A DNA stretch of 52,483 nucleotides, from assembly GCA_900553775.1 (NCBI GenBank), contig USEZ01000001.1, positions 1 through 52,483 of the forward strand, written 5' to 3'. The notes under the pieces were generated by a model. The model saw nothing but the letters and a program-made list of their open reading frames with translations, made no database searches and was not told the DNA's origin. This stretch comes from an uncultured Slackia sp. Lineage in GTDB: Bacteria; Actinomycetota; Coriobacteriia; Coriobacteriales; Eggerthellaceae. The position numbers were made by a program, and so were the translations under genes. Below, piece after piece: positions 32,099-39,828 of the stretch. Positions within the stretch are counted from its first letter, which is position 1, and every line of letters begins with the position of its first letter.

Positions 32099-33649
32099 AT
32101 GTCTGAAAGAAAACCGACACCACGCCGCACAGCGGCCTCGCGACCGGCGCGGCCCCGCCATACGCAGCCTGCGCGTTCGCAACGAGCCCGCCGAGATACG
32201 CGGGCTTCTGTCGGCGTTTCCGCAAGCAGGGCGGCAAAAAGCAACCGCAGCGCCCACGGACGCGTCGCCTCGCGCCGCACGCCGATGGCTGAGATGCCCG
32301 CTTTGGCGAAAGGCGCTTCGAGCGCGGCGTTCAAGGCCAGCCACGCCGCCACCGCCCGCGCCGCGGCGGCATCCAAGCCGAAGGCGCGCAGGCTTCCCAG
32401 CCCTCTCGACAACCAGGTGCGCATTCCCCTGCCCGAAGGCGAGCGCACGCTTACGCGACGCCAGCTGCTTGTCGGCGCCGTAGGCATCGGCGCGCTGATC
32501 GCCGTGGGCGCAGGCGCGCAGGCCGTCTCGAAATCGCATGAGGCGGCAAGCGCCGTCGACACGATCGAGGTTCCCGCCGACGCGGTGGCCTCTTTGAGCG
32601 GCGGCACGTACGCCGCACTCGACGGCGACGCCCCGCTTGCCCTCGCGGGCGAATACAAGCTCCCCTACGGAACGCTCGTCTGGGCGAACTGCGATTCATA
32701 TGCGGCATGCCTTCTTCCCACCGAAGGAGCCGATCCGCTCACCCAGGCGGGCATCGTCTCGCTTGCCGACGGCGCAGTGACGGTGGCGCTGCCCGAACCC
32801 GCAAGCAGCGAACGCGGATTCGACATCTACGACGTGCGCTGCGACGAGCACGGCATGGTGTGGGTGGAGGCGAACTGCCTTTCGGGCGAATGGCGCATCT
32901 ATCAGGCGCCGCACAGCAAGGGTGCGATCGGGTCGGCCCTGCTCGTCGATTCCGGCACCGCCGATTACGACGTGCCGTTCATCGCCGCAGCCGGCGGGCG
33001 GGCGTTTTGGCAGGTCGCGCCCGATGCGAGCGGCGCCGCGGCCGCCGAGGCGTCGCTGCTTAAATCCGCCGCGTTCGGCTCGTCCGACGTGCGCGAAGAC
33101 TGGCGCTCGAACGGGCGCATGGGCACGCCGATCTATGCGGCGGGCGACGGCGTGGTGATCGCGCCGCGCGTCGACGCGACAGGAACGTATTACCGGCTCA
33201 CGCTCATCGACGCCGCAAGCGGGCAGATGAAAGATTCCCTCACGCTGCCAAGCGGCATGAAACCGCTCGAAGCGGGATATGTCGACGGGCGCTTCACGTT
33301 CTCGTTCGACGCCGGCTATCAAGACCACGGCGGATTGTCGAGCATCGGCACGTACATCCCCGTGGACAAAGGCGGCGCGGACGGCGGATCGTGGTTCTGC
33401 TTCGACCGCAACCCCACTGCGGCGCCGGCATGGGCAGGCACGTATTTCATGGTGAAGTCGACCCGCACGGTCAGCGGGGTCGATTTGGCGGCAGGCACAT
33501 ACTTCTCGCTGCCCTGCCCCGACGGCAGCGACGATTACGGCGATTATCTTGCCAGCACGGGAACCGCGAAATCGCTGGTCACCTACGTGGCCATGCCCGC
33601 AGCGGACGACACGGAGGCCTATACCCTCTTGCGCGTGTGGAACGCGTAA
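32099..33649 (+). CDS. Exported or membrane-anchored protein with Tat-like signal
   Basis: 516 residues from ATG 32099; ATGs at 32063 and 32081 are in frame and none has a strong ribosome site. About 110 basic, Ala/Arg-rich residues precede a twin-arginine-like sequence, TLTRRQLLVGAVGIGALIAV, followed by AGAQA. The long cytoplasmic head before the signal is unusual and suggests a single-span anchor. The outer domain shows repeated short strands (AYKLP-like, YLASTGTAKSLVTYVAMPA) consistent with a beta-propeller. It starts 139 bases from the divergent response regulator. No catalytic motif was seen; function unknown. Confidence 0.75.
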   Translation: MSERKPTPRRTAASRPARPRHTQPARSQRARRDTRASVGVSASRAAKSNRSAHGRVASRRTPMAEMPALAKGASSAAFKASHAATARAAAASKPKARRLPSPLDNQVRIPLPEGERTLTRRQLLVGAVGIGALIAVGAGAQAVSKSHEAASAVDTIEVPADAVASLSGGTYAALDGDAPLALAGEYKLPYGTLVWANCDSYAACLLPTEGADPLTQAGIVSLADGAVTVALPEPASSERGFDIYDVRCDEHGMVWVEANCLSGEWRIYQAPHSKGAIGSALLVDSGTADYDVPFIAAAGGRAFWQVAPDASGAAAAEASLLKSAAFGSSDVREDWRSNGRMGTPIYAAGDGVVIAPRVDATGTYYRLTLIDAASGQMKDSLTLPSGMKPLEAGYVDGRFTFSFDAGYQDHGGLSSIGTYIPVDKGGADGGSWFCFDRNPTAAPAWAGTYFMVKSTRTVSGVDLAAGTYFSLPCPDGSDDYGDYLASTGTAKSLVTYVAMPAADDTEAYTLLRVWNA

Positions 33650-34242
33650 GGCGCAGTCCCGCCGCTCGATGAAGCCGGAGCCGCGAGCGCAAGGCTGCAG
33701 CTCCGAGGGCAAGACCGCAGCGCCGCGCGCAAGATGCGGCTCCGAGGACAAAAAATGACGCTTATGCCGCAACTTTCCCGCGTGACACAGAAGGCGGCGG
33801 GCAAATAGCGCCGCTCGCCGCCGAAAACATACCGTTTACCCGCCATAAAACGTCAGTAGCCGCGCCTGAAGCCTTCTCGGCGTGGCACAGGCGCAAAAAA
33901 CCGGACTGAACCCCCGAATTCCTGACAAAAAGCGGCTTCGATCACGCGATTCGATGCGAAACCGGCCTGGTTCACCTGCGATTGTAGGAATCGAGCGGCC
34001 GCATCGCAAAAGGCAACAACACCTCAAGCGCGGGAATCATTTCGGCTTCCTTACACGCTGCGGAAGAGCCCGATCGTCCTGATATGGCCGAAGTCCGTCT
34101 CGTAGGGGTCGACCGCCTCGGGAATTCCGTCAAGCACGCCGAACCCGGCTCTACGATGCGTAGGTTGGCGAACGACGCGCAGGTGCGGATAATCCTTTCA
34201 GGCGCCCATCTTCACAACGAAGCGAACCCGAAAGGACATCCC
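33650..34242 (+). other. 593-base intergenic region with degenerate 20-base repeats
   Basis: Three to four imperfect ~20-base units built on GCNGCNGCTCCGAGGGCAAG run from about 33669 to 33752, just after the exported-protein gene. The remaining 490 bases show no gene I can support. An AAAGGACA ribosome site at the right end serves the next gene. Confidence 0.4.
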
Positions 34243-34869
34243 ATGAGCACCTACTTGACCGCGGATGCCATCCGCAACCTGCGCGAGGCGCGCGGGCTCA
34301 CCCAGCGGCAGCTCGCCGAGCGGATCGGCGTGACCGACAAGGCCGTTTCCAAATGGGAATCGGGCCGCGGCCTGCCCGATATCTCGCTTATCGAAAACCT
34401 GGCCGAAGCGCTCGGCGTATCGGTCGCCGAGCTTTTGACGGGCGACGTGCGCGAGAACGCCAACCGGGCGGGCAATATGCTGCGCAGCAAATTCTACGTG
34501 TGCCCTATCTGTGGAAACGTCATCCACTCCATGGGCGAAGGGGCGTTTTCGTGCTGCGGCGTGAACCTTGCGCCGTGCGAAGCCGAACAGGCGGCCGAAG
34601 ACGACGCGCACGCGTTCGCGGTCGAGCGCGTGGAAAACGACTGGTACGTCACGCTCGACCATCCCATGACCAAAGACCACTTCATCAGCTTCGTCGCATA
34701 CGTGACCGACGACGGCATCTGCATGAAGAAGCTCTACCCCGAGCAGCTTGTGCAGCCGCGCTTCCATATGCAAGGCGGCGGATGGATATATCTGTATTGC
34801 AACCGCCACGGCCTGTTCAAAATGAAAACCCCGCGCATCGAGCGCCCGAAGCGCCCCGGCCTGCCCTAA
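34243..34869 (+). CDS. XRE regulator fused to a superoxide-reductase-like (desulfoferrodoxin) domain
   Basis: 208 residues. Residues 1-62 are a Cro/CI helix-turn-helix (IRNLREARGLTQRQLAERIG, VTDKAVSKWESGRGLPD). From 82 on it resembles desulfoferrodoxin: FYVCPICGNVIHSMGEG with C87 and C90, then CCG (C104, C105), H123, H140 and H146 in DHPMTKDHFISF, and C186 and H189 in YCNRHGLFK. The four His and one Cys that bind the catalytic iron in superoxide reductase all appear, with the same order. It could be an iron- or superoxide-sensing repressor. AAAGGACA lies before the ATG. It stands alone. Confidence 0.88.
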   Translation: MSTYLTADAIRNLREARGLTQRQLAERIGVTDKAVSKWESGRGLPDISLIENLAEALGVSVAELLTGDVRENANRAGNMLRSKFYVCPICGNVIHSMGEGAFSCCGVNLAPCEAEQAAEDDAHAFAVERVENDWYVTLDHPMTKDHFISFVAYVTDDGICMKKLYPEQLVQPRFHMQGGGWIYLYCNRHGLFKMKTPRIERPKRPGLP

Positions 34870-34968
34870 GACCGCCCTCATGAAGCCCGCCGCCCGCGAC
34901 ATCGCAGCGAGCGGCGGGCAACGACGGCAATCGGCAGGAGCGTCGAACGCCTTGCGCGAAAACGCACG

Positions 34969-36081
34969 CTAGGCGCGGCCGGCGCTCCACGCCTCGACCC
35001 TGGCAACCAGGTGCGCGAATCCGGCATCTTCCCTCAGGAAAGCATACTTCTCGCTTGCGCGCAGGTCGCGAAGCACGAACTCCGCGATGCGCTGGGCGAA
35101 ATCGGAGACGTCGGCCATGTCGGTTCCTCGGTACAGCACGCTGTTCGCCATCGTGCGCGATCCGGCTTCGATGCTTTTCAGCATGTCTTCCAGAATTTCA
35201 AGGCATGCCGCGGTGTCATGGCGGGCCGCCGCAACCTCGAACAACGACGCGTCGGACATCCATGCGGGCACATCGCAGAGCCGCATGATCGACGAACACC
35301 GTTGCGCCACCTCGAAGGCGTCGTCAAGACGGTCTTGCTCGACGGCGATTTCGACCAGAGACGACAGCGCCGTCTGCAAATCGCTCGACAGGCGCACCAC
35401 GCGACGCTGCCATATGCTTCGAGCCTCGGACAGGCGGCCGATTCGCGCGTAAATGGCGGCTTGGCGCTCTTCTTTTTCGAGCGCATACGGGGCCGCATCA
35501 GGCAGTGTATCGACCAGCTCCTGCGCCTGCTCGTAGTCTTCATCCTTCATCGCCTGCGCTATCAGCATGCCCGTCGCCATTTCGCGCACGGCGGGCTCGG
35601 CGCTCGAAGCCAGGCGCCGGTAGTTCGCATCGATCGTCGAACGGTATTCCTCCCATTTGCCGCTCGACGTCGCTCCCACGCCATCGGCATCTGCGCATTC
35701 GGGCTCTCCGTAAAGAGACAAGGCCCCGTCGAGATACATCGTCAAAATGCAAGCGAGCTGATCGCATGCGGGATATTCGCGCATGGCGTCGACGGCATAG
35801 CGAAAACCGGCGTCGTAGCCCCCTTCGCGCACAAGGCGATCGGCCTCGCGCTGGATGGCGATGTTCTGCTCCTGAGTGATGTCTTCTTGAAACGACAGCA
35901 GCGTGTTCGCGTCGGTTTTCAGCAGGCGCGCAAGCACGGGGATCAGCGTGATATCGGGATAGCTCGCCCCGCGCTCCCATTTATTCACCGCGGGCGTCGA
36001 AACCCCCAGGCGCATTGCCACCTGCTCTTGCGTCATGCCAAGCTCGAGGCGCTTCGCGCGAATGACTTCGTTGATTTTCAT
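34969..36081 (-). CDS. XRE regulator with TPR-like C-terminal domain
   Basis: 370 residues. The N-terminal helix-turn-helix (VIRAKRLELGMTQEQVAMRL, GVSTPAVNKWERGASYPD) is followed by about 300 residues of helical hairpins with TPR character (EDYEQAQELVDTLPDAAPYA, GRLSEARSIWQRRVVRLSSD, RLDDAFEVAQRCSSIMRLCD). Such regulators often sense peptides or protein partners through the helical repeats. The start is the conserved MKINEVI. It is convergent with the XRE/superoxide-reductase gene, with ~100 bases between. Targets are unknown. Confidence 0.88.
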   Translation of the reverse strand: MKINEVIRAKRLELGMTQEQVAMRLGVSTPAVNKWERGASYPDITLIPVLARLLKTDANTLLSFQEDITQEQNIAIQREADRLVREGGYDAGFRYAVDAMREYPACDQLACILTMYLDGALSLYGEPECADADGVGATSSGKWEEYRSTIDANYRRLASSAEPAVREMATGMLIAQAMKDEDYEQAQELVDTLPDAAPYALEKEERQAAIYARIGRLSEARSIWQRRVVRLSSDLQTALSSLVEIAVEQDRLDDAFEVAQRCSSIMRLCDVPAWMSDASLFEVAAARHDTAACLEILEDMLKSIEAGSRTMANSVLYRGTDMADVSDFAQRIAEFVLRDLRASEKYAFLREDAGFAHLVARVEAWSAGRA

Positions 36082-36247
36082 GGTTGTCCCTTCGGTCGAA
36101 AGCAGATTCGGTCGGCATGCCTTGGCTCCATTTGACCGGATAGGCAAACGGCACGCAATTGAAGATATGGCGCGATGCAAGCGCAAGAAATTAACCGTTG
36201 GTTAAATGCGTAAGGCGCATCGTCGCCCGAAACCCTTAGAGACAGAA

Positions 36248-36308
36248 TGTCAGGTCTATTCGACATTTCATACTTTCAAAAGCAAATTGTCAGGTTGACT
36301 CGACATTT
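36248..36308. repeat. Two 21-base direct repeats with internal dyad, TGTCaGGTnnAYTCGACATTT
   Basis: Copies lie at 36248-36268 and 36288-36308, 40 bases apart (near four helical turns), differing at about four positions. Each has TGTC-N10-GACA symmetry. They stand in an AT-richer gap between the TPR-type XRE gene and the decayed yjdF. The layout is like the operator array before the DUF4143 ATPase but the motif differs and no target gene follows. They may be the operators of a lost gene or of the XRE gene. Confidence 0.5.
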
Positions 36309-36404
36309 TTCACCCAGGCGAAAGCCCTCGAGAGCCTATTCCGTTTTCATCGAAGACGCACGGCGGCGCATACGTCCGGTTCAGCTCCGAAATGTGCGAA
36401 CCCA

Positions 36405-36942
36405 TCAGCGACCTTTATGCTTGCGCTTGCGTTTCTCCTGGCGCAGGGCGAAGCGAACGTCGGCATCGGCCTTCTTGCGGGCGGAGCGAGCATGGAGACG
36501 GTCGTCTTTGGCCGCTTCGCTCGCTGAAGCGCGTGAAGGCATCGCGCTTCATTTGCTTGCGCACGTTTCGCTAGCGACGTTTGGGGTTCTTGGGCGGCGA
36601 GGGAACCTCGATACGCGCGGCGCCGCTCGCAAGAAAACCGCCTGTGCCCGCATCACGCGCAGAAGAGACTGGGGCGCAGCAGCCCTCTGCCGCGCGGCCG
36701 TATGAAGCAACGCCGGCCGCAGCCTCGCACATACGCGATGCGGCATCGTACAAGTCGGGAAAACACAGACGGTCCCAGGCGCGACTCAAAACGAGCTGCT
36801 CTATTTCCTCATTGGACGGCTCCGCGCCGAACACGATGCGGGAAGCGAAAAGCCTTCCGTCTTCGATGCGCTGAACGACCCCCACCCAGAATCGGCCGTC
36901 GTGAAAGACGGTCAGGGTGCACGACACGCTGATCTTCCGCAT
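36405..36942 (-). pseudogene. yjdF: yjdF (DUF2992) gene with premature stop and frameshift
   Basis: The start MRKISVSCTLTVFHDGRFWV, GVVQRIEDGRLFASRIVFGA, EPSNEEIEQLV is YjdF-like, with a fine AAAGGAGG site. After PPKNPKRR a TAG (36571-36573) stops translation at 123 residues. The normal YjdF ending continues past it: NVRKQMKRD in the same frame, then, one frame over, a basic tail (FALRQEKRKRKHKGR) ending at the TGA at 36405-36407. So the gene has one nonsense change and one frameshift, near 36515. YjdF is a small protein of unclear function controlled by an azaaromatic-sensing riboswitch. The shortened product may still fold, because the lost part is a basic tail. Confidence 0.65.
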
Positions 36943-36959
36943 GGCAATCCTCCTTTATG

Positions 36960-37090
36960 TAGAACCATGCGGAGAAGGGACAACCAAGGAGGCAGGTTAC
37001 TGACGAAAGCTCGCGATGGCCGGCGGCTTTCGCGCCTCGACTACCCGACGAGACCGTGTTTTCATCTCCGATTCCGCCAGTATAGCGCTT
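36960..37090 (-). ncRNA. Structured leader of yjdF, candidate yjdF riboswitch
   Basis: The ~130 bases before yjdF can form a CGAAAGC/GCTTTCG stem and other local pairs, followed by GTCAGTAACCTGCCTCCTTG and the ribosome site. In Firmicutes and others yjdF is preceded by a riboswitch for azaaromatic compounds. I recognise position and general structure, not the exact consensus, so a covariance-model check is needed. Confidence 0.35.
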
Positions 37091-37280
37091 GCCAGCTCGC
37101 CCAGGGCCTCTTCTTTCAAGCGCCCAGCCTCAGCAACGACCGAAGGTACAATAGACGGCCCGGGCAGCGTCGCTTTTGACCACAGCCAAAATCTGCAATA
37201 GATTTATGCGAACATATAAGAGGATTCATGACCCGCATAGAAAATACGCAGGAAATCGGACGAACCATCCGCGAAGGCCA

Positions 37281-37307
37281 TTGGTTCGAATCCAGACCAC
37301 GTGGCCA
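37281..37307 (+). other. tRNA 3'-end fragment, likely attachment site of the island
   Basis: TTGGTTCGAATCC begins a T-arm, and CCACGTG-G-CCA completes an acceptor strand, discriminator and CCA. No matching 5' half (a CACGTGG start) lies within 100 bases upstream, so only the 3' end is present. Integrases commonly duplicate such 3' ends on insertion. AT-richer accessory genes start just to its right, so it is a candidate att site. Confidence 0.5.
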
Positions 37308-37318
37308 AAATCTTAATT

Positions 37319-37348
37319 TTGAACTGGTAAAACAGTTCAAGGCCTTTC
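37319..37348 (+). terminator. Terminator following the tRNA fragment
   Basis: An 8-bp stem (37319-37326 with 37333-37340) with a GTAAAA loop is followed by GGCCTTTCTTTT. This is consistent with a tRNA gene terminator carried along with the 3' fragment. The 37349-37559 stretch holds no supported gene. Confidence 0.6.
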
Positions 37349-37559
37349 TTTTATCTGCCTCTGAGGACGAGTGGCTGTGTCATCATCCGCATAAAACGAT
37401 ACCCTTGCTGGTAAGCAACTGGTCTCCACGCCTTCGCAGAAATCATCTTTTGCTTGGCCTAGAGACGTCAGTCGAGGTGACCGGAAAGACCGAAATGATG
37501 AGTTGCATCTCTGTTATCAAGCGGGTTGTGGGAAACGCGGCTTCTCATCCTGGACAGGT

Positions 37560-38348
37560 TCACTGGCCTGCTGGAATATTAGATAACAGGCATATCTGTT
37601 TTTTGCTGAAAACCAGTGAGCAGATAGCGCTTCGGTTCACCCGCTGAATTGAGCGCCAGTTGCCCGCCACAACAAAGGAATAGCTCCGATGGTTATATAG
37701 AAAACCCCTAATCTGCCCGAAAACATTTGGATCTCGGCAAGCAAGAACCAAGCAGTAACGATTGCTCTCGGGAAGGCTTTCAAGATAGAACTCCGCTCTT
37801 TTCTCATCGTAGAACTTCCTGCATAGACGACACTCGATGAGCTTGTCGCCGGATACAAACTGGGTGTACATGCGCGAACTTCGACTATCGAAAAGCATGT
37901 CCGCAACACGCGTGCCGCCATAATAACTTGAGGAAGGAAGCTGTTTAAGCAGGTCGTATGTCTGGCGAATGGTCCGCGGAACCCCTTGCTCCTTGGGTTC
38001 CAAATCCGTTCTAGCAGATGGGCGGATTGCCGTGTGGTTCGTATGCGACGACGAGCCTTTATCAGCACTCATAAAGTTGGAAAGAATGCAGTGGAAATCG
38101 AACTTCCGCTCGTCATATCGCTCCTTCGGACTTGCTGCGTTTTTCGCGAAGGGGCAACCCTCACGATGCGGATGGCTGGGAAGAGCACGGAAATAGGGGT
38201 TCCTTATTCCGTTGCGCATTACTGGCGTAAGCCAGGCAAGACAATCCGGGTCGGGGCAATAGTACGTCTTTCCTGCGGGCTCGCTATAAAGGTCTTCGGC
38301 GGCAACTTCATCGCTTTTGTCTGGCTTACGGTAGGCATACGTTGACAT
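37560..38348 (-). CDS. Accessory protein with CoiA-like zinc-binding N-terminus
   Basis: 262 residues from ATG 38348 (AAAGGAG site). The N-terminal segment KTYYCPDPDCLAWLTPVMRN, then FRALPSHPHREGCPFA resembles the zinc-binding domain of CoiA-like and restriction-linked proteins (C-x4-C ... H-x3-C). A second cysteine pair is in IECRLCRKFYDEKR. No catalytic motif was found. It is encoded on the minus strand in an AT-richer stretch, next to the IetAS-like pair but divergent from it. The role is unknown; presence in the island suggests defence or nucleic-acid handling (inference). Confidence 0.7.
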   Translation of the reverse strand: MSTYAYRKPDKSDEVAAEDLYSEPAGKTYYCPDPDCLAWLTPVMRNGIRNPYFRALPSHPHREGCPFAKNAASPKERYDERKFDFHCILSNFMSADKGSSSHTNHTAIRPSARTDLEPKEQGVPRTIRQTYDLLKQLPSSSYYGGTRVADMLFDSRSSRMYTQFVSGDKLIECRLCRKFYDEKRAEFYLESLPESNRYCLVLACRDPNVFGQIRGFLYNHRSYSFVVAGNWRSIQRVNRSAICSLVFSKKQICLLSNIPAGQ

Positions 38349-38432
38349 AGCGTCTCCTTTTATGCGAATGAATTCGTATGCAGATATCAATACGAACATT
38401 GCGGCACGAAGCCACTTCGGGGCTTGGCGGCG

Positions 38433-38660
38433 CTAACCACGTGGAGGACAGGGGTCGCTACCATGAGAATCACGAGCTCGAATCCTGCCATCCGGCCGAT
38501 GAATGAAGACTTCTGAACTTTGATTACGTGCTATATCGCGCGCTATACGAATTGCCTCCCCTTGCGTTCTGGTCACCGCAGTCGCTCGTAAAGACTTCTC
38601 TGCCTTAACCTGCCAATTGCCATCTGGCCGCGGGGTAACATGCTGGTTCTTGGATGTCAT
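38433..38660 (-). CDS. DUF2188 small protein
   Basis: 75 residues: MTSKNQHVTPRPDGNWQVKA opens the domain and ends with RDSHGSDPCPPRG, the family's characteristic end. DUF2188 proteins are small, cytoplasmic and common in accessory DNA of bacteria; function unknown. GGAGAAG precedes the ATG 38660. It is divergent from ietA at 38794 and could share its control region. Confidence 0.88.
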   Translation of the reverse strand: MTSKNQHVTPRPDGNWQVKAEKSLRATAVTRTQGEAIRIARDIARNQSSEVFIHRPDGRIRARDSHGSDPCPPRG

Positions 38661-38793
38661 TCTTCTCCAATCTTTCGTTATGGAGCGGGTCGATTCCACT
38701 CTATTTTGTTTTGCTTAATCATATATTATTTGTCCCAAATTACAATTACTTGTCCCATGCTATACTTCTATCGCAAACAAGAAGGGGGTCGGT
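38661..38793 (+). promoter_or_regulatory. AT-rich divergent promoter region of ietA
   Basis: The 133 bases between the DUF2188 and ietA genes are the AT-richest part of the island. They hold two copies of TTGTCCCA (near 38730 and 38750), 20 bases apart, and a TATACT box at 38761-38766 followed by the AAGAAGGGGG ribosome site. The repeats could be a regulator site. Confidence 0.5.
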
Positions 38794-39825
38794 ATGAAAA
38801 AAAGAGACGTTGTTGAACTCATCAGATGTCATGCCGAAGGCAACGATAAGGGCTTCCGCGACGAATCCATAAGCATCGCACGTGAATTTGCGGCATCGGG
38901 CGACCAGCGCCTTGCCGAGTACATTATGGCGCTGCTATCAAATGCAAATACGCTATCTCCTCAGTTCGACGGTCAGCCAGGTTTTCTGACCGCGGTATCG
39001 AGCGCCACATCGGCACTGCCTCTTCCAGATCCGATCGCTGATGACGTTAGCGGAATCATCAACGCCCTCCGTTCGTCCATTGGTGTCAACAAGTTCCTCT
39101 TTTATGGACCGCCGGGCACGGGGAAGACGGAAGCGGTAAAACAGGTTGCCCGCATTCTTGATCGAGATTTGTTTATGGTCGATTTCGATGTTGTAATCGA
39201 TAGCAAGCTTGGGCAGACGAGCAAGAACATCACGTCCTTGTTCAAAGAAATCTCCGGGTTCGCGCAACCAGGGCGGGCCATCGTGCTATTTGACGAAATC
39301 GATGCTCTGGCGCTTGACCGCACAAGCGATAACGATGTGCGCGAGATGGGACGTGCAACATCGATTTTGCTCCGGGAACTTGATAGACTGGACGGTTCTA
39401 TCGCAGTTTTCGCGACGACCAACCTGCACGATTCGTTTGATAAAGCCCTGTTGCGTCGCTTTGATGCATGCATAGACTTCGGCCGTTATGCACGCTCGGA
39501 CCTTGAGGAGGTTGCTGAGTTCATTCTTGATGCGATGCTTTCGAAATATAACAGCCCAGCGAGAGACGTGCGCATCTTCAAGAAGATTCTCTCACAGCAA
39601 AAAACACTACCGTATCCGGCGGATCTCCTGAATATCATCAAAACGAGCGTCGCATTTTCAGAACCGGGAAGCAAATACGATTACCTGCGTCGCCTTTACC
39701 TTCAATTGACGGGAGAAGCATCCGTAACCCCCGAGGTGTTGAGGAGCCAGGGGTTCACAATGCGCGAGATAGAGAAGCTCACGGGTGTTTCGAAAAGTTC
39801 GGTATCACGTACGCTGAATGGATAG
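38794..39825 (+). CDS. ietA: AAA ATPase, IetA-like component of an antiphage pair
   Basis: 343 residues. Walker A GPPGTGKT (105-112), Walker B IVLFDEID (163-170), a sensor-1 FATTN and arginine finger region LLRRFDACIDF mark a classical AAA module. The N-terminal ~75 residues are helical. The C-terminal end, FTMREIEKLTGVSKSSVSRT, is a helix-turn-helix-like segment. The next gene, 3 bases after, is a subtilase. This ATPase-subtilase pair matches IetAS, first seen as a plasmid incompatibility locus and later reported as an antiphage system. The ATPase probably loads or restrains the protease on infection. The strong ribosome site is AAGAAGGGGG. Confidence 0.85.
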   Translation: MKKRDVVELIRCHAEGNDKGFRDESISIAREFAASGDQRLAEYIMALLSNANTLSPQFDGQPGFLTAVSSATSALPLPDPIADDVSGIINALRSSIGVNKFLFYGPPGTGKTEAVKQVARILDRDLFMVDFDVVIDSKLGQTSKNITSLFKEISGFAQPGRAIVLFDEIDALALDRTSDNDVREMGRATSILLRELDRLDGSIAVFATTNLHDSFDKALLRRFDACIDFGRYARSDLEEVAEFILDAMLSKYNSPARDVRIFKKILSQQKTLPYPADLLNIIKTSVAFSEPGSKYDYLRRLYLQLTGEASVTPEVLRSQGFTMREIEKLTGVSKSSVSRTLNG

Positions 39826-39828
39826 AGT

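Noticed and set aside
37228..37647. 139-codon plus-strand frame
   Set aside because: Its N-terminal part is a translation of the tRNA fragment and terminator, there is no ribosome site, and its end overlaps the minus-strand accessory gene.
38480..38510. Second tRNA-like T-arm (CTCGAATCCTGCCATCCGG)
   Set aside because: It lies inside the DUF2188 coding sequence on the other strand and encodes a conserved RPDGRIRARDS segment, so the likeness is chance.
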